Below are positions 7,559-13,204 of a DNA stretch of 13,204 nucleotides, in pieces; the stretch's first letter is position 1, and every line of letters starts with the position of its first letter. A program made the translations under genes and the position numbers. The notes under the pieces are model-generated. The model had not been told where the DNA came from. It searched no databases and saw nothing but the letters and a program-made list of their open reading frames with translations. Origin of the DNA: DAOTVD01 sp034437075 (GTDB taxonomy: Bacteria; Chloroflexota; Anaerolineae; Aggregatilineales; J027); contig DAOTVD010000175.1 in the NCBI GenBank assembly GCA_034437075.1, forward strand, positions 1 to 13,204, written 5' to 3'.

Positions 7559-7567
7559 AGTATACCA
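7559..7567 (-). promoter_or_regulatory. Extended -10 promoter of the 598-aa gene
   Basis: TGG-TATACT on the minus strand followed by G, about 33 nt upstream of the ATG at 7525, with AAAGGA in the leader. No -35 match is visible. Confidence 0.5.
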
Positions 7568-7623
7568 CACCGACGTTATGCGCCGCCTTTACTCAGGCAA
7601 AAAAACCTTTACCTTTGGGGGCT

Positions 7624-8538
7624 TTAGTCCAAAGGCGGTGGGTCGATGTCTACGGGCTCGTTGAAGTCATCTAGGGCCACGGTGATTTCGCTTTCTTGCG
7701 CAAGTTGAAAGGCGTTGCTGTCGATCTCGCTTTCGAATTCAGCTATGGTCACCTGGGCCACCAGGCGATACAACAACCCATCTTCTGCGCCGACCCACGA
7801 CTCTTGTGTAACTGTGGTGTTCGGCAGCATTTGGTCGATCAGCGCGCTTTCTTCGGCGGTCATGGCCTCAAAGTTGATATAGCTGTTATAGATGACCTCG
7901 GCCACGGCTTCGGGACGGAAGCTGATGATGTACCGTTCGAAGGTCTGGCCGTTTACCGTGATGGGTTCTAGGGCGTCGATCTGGGCGACGGTTTCGGGCC
8001 TGACTGGGTATTGGCTAATCAGATTGCTACCGCTCATATCCGCCAGGGCGCGCGTGTCGATGGCTTCTAGCCCTGGGACGTTCTCGCGCGCGACATCCAC
8101 CCACCCGGTCGGGAACAAGGGAGCGGCTGCCGCTGGGATGTCGTTAAAACGCATATAAAAGCCGCCGTCAATGATAATCATTTCCATGGTCAGCGCGCTC
8201 TCGTCGGTTTGCCCCCCGGTGGTTGTGGTAAAAGTCTGTTCCAGATAGGCGTAGCTGTCGCTGGTGCCGTCGGGGTTATTGCGCACGATGCTGTCGGTAT
8301 CTTGCACGAGCCGCGTTTCAACGGTCAGGCTAAAGCCCCCTGTTTGGGTGATTGTCTGCGCTTGAATGATCTGGATATTTGCGGCATATGTGTCCAACTC
8401 GCTAATGGCCGCTTGCGCGTCGGCGACGATGGTGATGTACGCTTGCTCACCTTCGCTCAGGTCGGTGTCTTGGGCCAACAACGGCACGCTAGCACCTAAC
8501 AATGCGAGGCTTAGCAAGGTAGCAAGCAATTTGCGCAT
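7624..8538 (-). CDS. Secreted protein B, paralog of secreted protein A
   Basis: 304 aa. Signal peptide at 1-22 (MRKLLATLLSLALLGASVPLLA/QD) with the same length and cleavage position as in protein A; there is no lipobox Cys. The mature protein starts with an acidic helical stretch, then alternating hydrophobic strands rich in Thr and Gln. It contains MEMIIIDGGFYMRFNDIP and GWVDVARENVPG near the middle, and YRLVAQVTIAEFESE late. A segment of this type (peptide strand, aromatic, then a W-x-D turn) is also seen in LppX/LprG-like proteins, which suggests but does not prove a lipid-binding beta-sheet fold. The C-terminus is acidic and Pro-rich (FNEPVDIDPPPLD). A strong AGGAGA precedes the ATG at 8538, and the gap to the propeller gene holds a TATACT promoter box. 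Function unknown. Confidence 0.8.
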   Translation of the reverse strand: MRKLLATLLSLALLGASVPLLAQDTDLSEGEQAYITIVADAQAAISELDTYAANIQIIQAQTITQTGGFSLTVETRLVQDTDSIVRNNPDGTSDSYAYLEQTFTTTTGGQTDESALTMEMIIIDGGFYMRFNDIPAAAAPLFPTGWVDVARENVPGLEAIDTRALADMSGSNLISQYPVRPETVAQIDALEPITVNGQTFERYIISFRPEAVAEVIYNSYINFEAMTAEESALIDQMLPNTTVTQESWVGAEDGLLYRLVAQVTIAEFESEIDSNAFQLAQESEITVALDDFNEPVDIDPPPLD

Positions 8539-8575
8539 ATTCTCTCCTACCCTTTACAACAAACAAGTCGGTTTC

Positions 8576-8581
8576 AGTATA
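8576..8581 (-). promoter_or_regulatory. TATACT -10 box of secreted protein B
   Basis: TATACT followed by G on the minus strand, about 37 nt upstream of the ATG at 8538. No clear -35. It lies in the 79-bp gap after the propeller gene stop. Confidence 0.45.
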
Positions 8582-8617
8582 CAACAATCAGCCCTAGAAC
8601 GGTTGTCATCCATTAGC

Positions 8618-11020
8618 CTAGCCGTCCGGGGTTGGGGGTAGTTGTAGCCCATCGATGCTGGGTGATGGCGTGGCCGTCACAAAACTGACTGTCGGGTCGC
8701 GCTCGCCTTGGGGCGTGGCGCTCGGGATACCCGGTGGGGGCGTGCGCGTGGGGGTTGCCGTAGGAAGGCCCGGCGGGGGGGTATTGGTGGGGCTGGGCAA
8801 GGCGGTCGGCGGATTAATGTCTAACGGTGTGGCGTCGGGGGGAACATCATCGCCGGGGATGGGGCTACCGGGCGGCGCGTCGAAGTCCGTGATGGTCGCG
8901 GTGGGGCTGGGGAGTGGCGTGGGCACGGGGTTATCAAGCTGGTTCAAGAAGGCGCTCAGTTCAGCGGGTGTATAGATTTCTAACATAGCGGCTTCCCAAT
9001 CCAGGCCATCGGATTTGGTGAACTCCCAAAAGCGTACGCCGCTATATTCTGCGCGCCAGTTGCGCGCCGCCAAGCCGCGCTGCCAGCCGAAATCACGCAA
9101 TAGTTGCGTCAGGTCGACATAATATCCGGCGGGGATGTTGCGCATTTGGCGCCCGCCGGCGGTGCGGGCTTCGGGGTCATCTTCAAAGCGCGAGGCAAAA
9201 TCCCAGGGTAAAGCGCGCAAGGGCTCGCCCAGGCTGCCATCTTGGGCCGACTCCGCCACGCGCGCCATCACGCGCCAGGCTGTCCCTAGCTCGGTATCTT
9301 CGCGCAAAATGGCCAGCGGGGCTGGGTCGCCGGACAGCGGCAGATTACGATCCAAGGCAATCGCCCGGCCCGTGTAATGCCAGTTGAGGCGCTCTTGGCC
9401 AGGTTCGGGGACGCGCTCGGGTTCCCAATAGGCACTTTCCAGGTTGCTCAGCAGATCGACGCCTGTTTTGGCGATGATACGCTGGCGCATGGCCTCGAAT
9501 GAATCGTTGACTGCATCACTGAGGACGGGCTGGGGTGCCTCTACGTTGTTGAGCAAAGCCAGCCCGACTGTACCATCGGGCAATTCGGTGATGTTTTCGA
9601 CATATAAAGGCGGGGTTTGGGGCTCAAAACCGGCCAAATTATGCAGCGTTGCTGTCCAGTCGAGGTCGGCGATGTCGCCATCAAAGGCGATTGCATTCGC
9701 GCCCACGCCAAACGCATCGACTTGAGCCAGATAGATCGCTGCGTTACGCGCTTGCGGGATGGTATAAAACACGCTCGATCCATCGAACGGGTTCCAGGTG
9801 GGCATGCGCCCCCGCCCAATGAGCCGCGCGGGGGTTTCTTGGTTTAGCGGTTGGATGTAAATGCCCTCGACCCCGTCCACATTGGCCGTGTAGGCTACGC
9901 GCGCGCCGTCTGGGCTCCAGGCGGGGGCCGATTCGGCAATAGTGGGCGTGTCGGTCAGATTTAACGCTTCGGCCTCGGGTTGGCCGTCCAGGTTAATGAC
10001 GAGAATATCTCGGTTACCGTTGCGCCACCCGACATAGGCAATCTCGCGACCATTCGGCGCCCAGGCTGGTTCTAGGTCTGGGAATGGGCTGCGTGTCACG
10101 GGGAATGGCCCTTCTTGGCCATCGGCGCTGATGATGAAGATGTCGATATTTTCGGTATCTGGGTCATAGCCTTCGAAAGCCAAGAAAGCGCCGTCTGGGC
10201 TCCAAGCTGGGGCACCGACGTAGCCTTCCGTAAAGGTTAATTGTTGGGTTTGCCCCTGGGCGAGGTCAAGAATATAGAGGTTCCAGTGGCCATCGCGCCG
10301 GCTGGTAAAAGCGACCCGTTCGCCATCGGGGCTCCAGGCGGGGTGGCGGTCATCTTCGGGGCTGTCGGTCATGCGGGTGGGTTGGCTACTGCCTACGGGC
10401 AAGGCCCAGATGTCTTCTTGGCCGCTGCGCCGAACCGAAAAGATGAGCGTACCGCCAACATCGGAAACAAAGCCGGTTTCGGGGGCGCTCGTTGCGGTTG
10501 GTGTGGGGATGACCGGCGCATCATCATCGCCAACGGACATCTGGGGGATGATGCCACCTCCGCCGGGGCTGTCGCTAAGCCTTGCTGTGGGGGGGGCATC
10601 GGCCTCGAAAAGCAGAAAGCCGATGAGCACCACCAGCAAAATGACTACAAAGGCGCTCAGCGAGCGATTGCGCACCAGCATCGGGTCTTCGACCACCTTG
10701 CCCGCTTCTAGGTCGCCAGTTCGGACTAACCTGCGTTCTTCGGCGCGCTGTACCATCACCTGGCGCAGTTGCTCTTGGCGTTCGCTGGCGGCAGCCGCCC
10801 CGCGCTGGGTAACGCGGCTTAGGCGTTGGCTGAGTTGCTGCGTCTGCTGGGTGGCATCTTGCCCGATGCGTAACCCCGTCGCGCCGACCACAACCACCGT
10901 GGCGACCATACGGTGACGCAAGACCGCCATGCGGCCTAGCAAAAAGCCACTAACGAATAGGAGAAGCTTAAGGGTAGCGTTGCTCAGTTTATCGGTAAGC
11001 CGGAAGGTGCGAACAAGCAT
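8618..11020 (-). CDS. Membrane-anchored TolB/PD40-type beta-propeller protein with Pro/Thr-rich tail
   Basis: About 800 aa from the ATG at 11020; a TTG at 11032 would add 4 residues, and neither has a good ribosome-binding site. The numbers below count from the TTG. The N-terminus has hydrophobic stretches at about 21-38 and 41-55, a Gln-rich probably coiled-coil cytoplasmic stretch (58-103), and a strong membrane helix (about 126-143). Then come PD40/WD40-like propeller blades, marked by AWSPDG at 232-237, AWSPDG at 276-281, AWAPNG at 323-328, AWSPDG at 371-376 and a degenerate PTWNPFDG near 411. A further domain of about 190 aa (505-697), rich in Trp, is not recognised. The last 100 residues are a low-complexity Pro/Thr tail. 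The propeller should lie outside the membrane. TolB-like propellers bind proteins or glycans; the partner is unknown. Divergent from the Ser/Thr kinase gene. Confidence 0.85.
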   Translation of the reverse strand: MLVRTFRLTDKLSNATLKLLLFVSGFLLGRMAVLRHRMVATVVVVGATGLRIGQDATQQTQQLSQRLSRVTQRGAAAASERQEQLRQVMVQRAEERRLVRTGDLEAGKVVEDPMLVRNRSLSAFVVILLVVLIGFLLFEADAPPTARLSDSPGGGGIIPQMSVGDDDAPVIPTPTATSAPETGFVSDVGGTLIFSVRRSGQEDIWALPVGSSQPTRMTDSPEDDRHPAWSPDGERVAFTSRRDGHWNLYILDLAQGQTQQLTFTEGYVGAPAWSPDGAFLAFEGYDPDTENIDIFIISADGQEGPFPVTRSPFPDLEPAWAPNGREIAYVGWRNGNRDILVINLDGQPEAEALNLTDTPTIAESAPAWSPDGARVAYTANVDGVEGIYIQPLNQETPARLIGRGRMPTWNPFDGSSVFYTIPQARNAAIYLAQVDAFGVGANAIAFDGDIADLDWTATLHNLAGFEPQTPPLYVENITELPDGTVGLALLNNVEAPQPVLSDAVNDSFEAMRQRIIAKTGVDLLSNLESAYWEPERVPEPGQERLNWHYTGRAIALDRNLPLSGDPAPLAILREDTELGTAWRVMARVAESAQDGSLGEPLRALPWDFASRFEDDPEARTAGGRQMRNIPAGYYVDLTQLLRDFGWQRGLAARNWRAEYSGVRFWEFTKSDGLDWEAAMLEIYTPAELSAFLNQLDNPVPTPLPSPTATITDFDAPPGSPIPGDDVPPDATPLDINPPTALPSPTNTPPPGLPTATPTRTPPPGIPSATPQGERDPTVSFVTATPSPSIDGLQLPPTPDG

Positions 11021-11056
11021 AAGCGGCAGCAAGTTGATCTTCGGTCAGACACGGCG

Positions 11057-11062
11057 ATTCTA
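11057..11062 (-). promoter_or_regulatory. Candidate -10 box of the propeller gene
   Basis: TAGAAT on the minus strand, about 37 nt upstream of the ATG at 11020. The -35 is weak. It is in the 144-bp divergent gap shared with the kinase gene. Confidence 0.4.
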
Positions 11063-11095
11063 CCAGAAAATGAGAAACAATGCGTACTTTCTTAC

Positions 11096-11124
11096 TTGGG
11101 TCGTGGGCTATAATCCGCTATACT
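11096..11124 (+). promoter_or_regulatory. Promoter of the Ser/Thr kinase gene
   Basis: -35 TTGGGT (11096-11101), 17-bp spacer, -10 TATACT followed by G (11119-11124). A perfect TATAAT lies 10 bp upstream (11109-11114) as a possible second -10, but with a poor -35. The leader would be about 34 nt. Confidence 0.55.
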
Positions 11125-11164
11125 GTGTGTTGCTTTTTCCTCAGCAAAACAGGCGATAGACGCT

Positions 11165-13060
11165 TTGGCGAAGAAAACACTCGGCAAGTACGAAATTATC
11201 GACAGGCTAGGGCGCGGTGGCATGGCCGAAGTGTACCGAGCTTACCACCCCTCGCTTGACCGCTATGTAGCGATCAAGTTGTTGCATCCTTTCCTGGCGG
11301 ATGACCCCGAATTTAAGGAGCGCTTCGAAGCGGAAGCGCGTAATATCGCACGCTTGCGGCACCCGAACATCGTTCAGGTGTTTGACTTCGATTTCGATGA
11401 GGCGGGCGATAGTTATTATATGGTCATGGAATTGGTCGAAGGGCCAACGCTCAAAGACATCCTGTTTGATATGGCCAGCACCGACCAGAATATGCCGTTC
11501 GACCGCACGATCCGCATGTTGCGCGAAGCGGCTCTGGCTTTGGCCTATGCGCATCGGATCAACATGATCCACCGCGATGTAAAGCCCGCCAACTTGATGC
11601 TGGATGAAAAAGAAGACCGCATCGTCCTGACGGACTTTGGCATTGCCAAGATCGTGACGGGCGCGCAATTTACCGCCAGCGGCGGCATGGTCGGCACCCC
11701 GGCGTACATGTCGCCCGAACAAGGGATGGGGGAGTCTGGGGACGAACGTTCCGATCTCTATTCGCTCGGCGTTATTTTGTACCAGATGGTGACGGGGCAA
11801 TTACCCTACGATGCCGAAACACCATTGGCCATCATCCTCAAGCATCTGAACGACCCATTGCCCGAACCGCACACGGTGAACCCCGACATTCCCGAGTGGT
11901 TAGAAGCCATTATTCTGAAAACGATGGCCAAAGTCCCGGAAGATCGTTTCCAAACGGCAGATGAGATGATCGCCGCGTTAGATGCGGGTGAAAATCTGCA
12001 ATTGGCCCCAGATGATACCCCGCGTATGACCCTGCCCGCGCCGCGCCGTAATACGCAAGAAACACAGCCCATCTCTGCCGAGTTATCCACCGGGCCTTAT
12101 ACGCCCGCTCCGGCACAGTCAGTTGGGCGCTGGTTGTCGATTGTCACGCCCTTGCTTGTGATATTGGGTGTGGTGCTGATGATCGGCATTGTGTTGGGCC
12201 AAGGCGGCACCGGCCCACTGGCCGGGGTGTTTGCCACCAATGAACCCGACGAGCAAGTCCTCGTCCCTACGGCAACCGAGACACCCCAACCAACTGATAC
12301 GGCAACGGCCATGCCAACAGCGACACAGACGCCCACCGACACGCCAACCGCTACCCCTACCCAGACCCCCATGGCGACGCATACGCCCACGGATACCCCT
12401 ACCCAGACCCCCACGGCGACGCATACGCCCACGGATACCCCTACCCAAACCCCCACGCCGTCCGAAACGCCAACTCCTACTTTGGATTTCACCGCGACGG
12501 CAGATTTCGAAGCCAGTCAACAAGCCGCCACCGCCACCGCCCAGGCGCAAGCTGACTTTTTCGCCACCCAACGAGCCATCACGCCCACGGTGGATATTCA
12601 GCGTGTGCTGGAAGCGTGCGACCTGGAATTTACGATTGTGGCGCCTGATGAAATCGCCCAACCGCCCAACGTGAACCGCATTAACGATCCGCGTCTGGTG
12701 GCGAGTGGGCAAGCGTGGTCTTTGGAACTGATTATCCAGAATACCAGCACCTGCGACTGGCCCGCCGACGCTGTGTTTATGTCATTTATTGACGAATCCC
12801 AAATTGATGTGAGCGATGTCAGCGAAGAATGCCCGGTTGGGCGTGCCTTCACCGACCATAATTTAACTGTGCCCGAACTCGATAATATCCGCATTGAACC
12901 GCGCGTCGAACAAGGTGATCAGGTCATTTTGACGTTGCAAGGACGCGCCCCCGAGCGCTTTGGGTGCTATTTCGGGACTTGGCAATTGCGCATCCCGGAT
13001 TATTCACTGTTTGTGGGTGAACCGTTTATCATCAGTTATCGGGTGTTTGGCGGGCGCTAA
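11165..13060 (+). CDS. Receptor-type Ser/Thr protein kinase (PknB-like) with C-terminal NBR1-like Ig domain
   Basis: 631 aa. The kinase domain (about 9-275) has all key parts: Gly-loop LGRGGMAEVY (15-24), VAIK with Lys38, HRDVKPANL with Asp138 and Asn143, DFG (157-159), and SPEQ (183-186) in place of APE. It is an RD kinase, so activation-loop phosphorylation is expected. A juxtamembrane stretch leads to one membrane helix (about 324-345). A Thr/Pro linker (about 363-440) contains 14-residue repeats. The extracytoplasmic C-terminal domain (about 485-628) resembles the NBR1-type Ig domain (WSLELIIQNTSTCDWPADAVF, FGCYFGTWQLRI). Its four Cys (485, 530, 556, 601) could pair in disulfides. The start is TTG, since the next ATG (residue 20) would remove the Gly-loop; AGG lies about 12 nt upstream. 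It probably senses an envelope signal; substrates unknown. Confidence 0.95.
   Translation: MAKKTLGKYEIIDRLGRGGMAEVYRAYHPSLDRYVAIKLLHPFLADDPEFKERFEAEARNIARLRHPNIVQVFDFDFDEAGDSYYMVMELVEGPTLKDILFDMASTDQNMPFDRTIRMLREAALALAYAHRINMIHRDVKPANLMLDEKEDRIVLTDFGIAKIVTGAQFTASGGMVGTPAYMSPEQGMGESGDERSDLYSLGVILYQMVTGQLPYDAETPLAIILKHLNDPLPEPHTVNPDIPEWLEAIILKTMAKVPEDRFQTADEMIAALDAGENLQLAPDDTPRMTLPAPRRNTQETQPISAELSTGPYTPAPAQSVGRWLSIVTPLLVILGVVLMIGIVLGQGGTGPLAGVFATNEPDEQVLVPTATETPQPTDTATAMPTATQTPTDTPTATPTQTPMATHTPTDTPTQTPTATHTPTDTPTQTPTPSETPTPTLDFTATADFEASQQAATATAQAQADFFATQRAITPTVDIQRVLEACDLEFTIVAPDEIAQPPNVNRINDPRLVASGQAWSLELIIQNTSTCDWPADAVFMSFIDESQIDVSDVSEECPVGRAFTDHNLTVPELDNIRIEPRVEQGDQVILTLQGRAPERFGCYFGTWQLRIPDYSLFVGEPFIISYRVFGGR
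12353..12457 (+). repeat. 42-bp in-frame tandem repeat in the kinase Thr/Pro linker
   Basis: Two full copies (12353-12394 and 12395-12436) differ by a single base (Met versus Thr codon), and half a third copy follows (12437-12457). Each unit encodes TPTQTPxATHTPTD. Because the unit is a multiple of 3, copy-number change would shorten or lengthen the extracytoplasmic stalk without breaking the frame. Confidence 0.9.
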
Positions 13061-13204
13061 GATTGCCCTTCGGCCTGTTCGGCAGCGCCTTGTTCGTCTT
13101 CGCGATGGGGGTACATCACGCGGAAGACTTCGGCATAGCGCACGCCAACTTTTTCGCCATAACTGGCATTCCACCCCGTGACCATCTTCACGACCTTATC
13201 ATCT
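13057..13204 (-). CDS. C-terminal end of an unidentified protein (5' part off window)
   Basis: The minus-strand frame is open from the right edge to a TAG at 13059-13057, giving 49 codons. The visible end includes KMVTGWNASYGEKVGV and RYAEVFRVMYPHRED, then a short Gln/Ala/Glu tail. Codon choice and residue mix look like real coding sequence. I do not recognise the family. The stop overlaps the kinase stop by CTAA (13057-13060) in a tail-to-tail arrangement, so the two genes share no spacer for a terminator. Confidence 0.6.
   Translation of the reverse strand, partial: DDKVVKMVTGWNASYGEKVGVRYAEVFRVMYPHREDEQGAAEQAEGQS

Noticed and set aside
7581..7630. Intrinsic terminator after secreted protein B, based on the T7 run (7605-7599, minus)
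   Set aside because: The only stem before the run (AAAGCC/GGTTTT) is weak with a 12-nt loop, and the better GCCT/AGGC hairpin lies on the wrong side of the T-run.
12097..12492. Minus-strand frame with striking Gly/Val repeats
   Set aside because: It is the antisense shadow of the Thr/Pro codons of the kinase linker; no ribosome-binding site and no independent coding signal.

Overview
The window most likely comes from a bacterium of the phylum Chloroflexota (Anaerolineae-like). The grounds are moderate-to-high GC, long Thr/Pro tails and linkers of the TPTxTPT type on membrane and secreted proteins, a PknB-type kinase carrying a C-terminal NBR1-like Ig domain, and a TolB/PD40 propeller membrane protein. 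This placement is inferred from protein style; there is no rRNA or other marker gene. I see no mobile element, integrase, tRNA, rRNA or CRISPR array.

Layout, left to right. A secreted FecR-domain protein with Cys-rich C-terminal repeats runs off the left edge (minus strand). Next are a RadC/JAMM protein (minus) and a divergent small membrane protein with two zinc ribbons (plus). A run of six minus-strand genes then occupies about 11.0 to 2.2 kb. In transcription order it holds a membrane-anchored beta-propeller protein, a secreted ~300-aa protein (B), a 598-aa uncharacterised protein whose C-terminal half looks like a nucleoside-phosphorylase fold, pyruvate kinase, an AraC-HTH/O6-methylguanine methyltransferase fusion, and a second secreted protein (A) paralogous to B. 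A receptor-type Ser/Thr protein kinase is divergent from the propeller gene (plus). Its stop codon overlaps by 4 bp the stop of a convergent gene cut off by the right edge.

Genes of the minus run are separated by only 55 to 98 bp, but most gaps contain their own promoter-like element. The run is therefore probably a set of co-oriented, mostly independently promoted genes rather than one tight operon. Six gaps carry the same heptamer TATACTG, correctly oriented in front of the next gene. This is the most coherent regulatory signal in the window and probably reflects the local form of the housekeeping -10 box.

Functionally the window mixes housekeeping genes (pyruvate kinase, alkylation repair, RadC) with envelope genes (FecR protein, two secreted paralogs, propeller protein, sensor kinase). 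The best candidates for new biology are the 598-aa PNP-like protein, the divergent kinase/propeller pair with predicted extracytoplasmic domains, and the paired secreted paralogs. None of these is proven to be a system from sequence alone.
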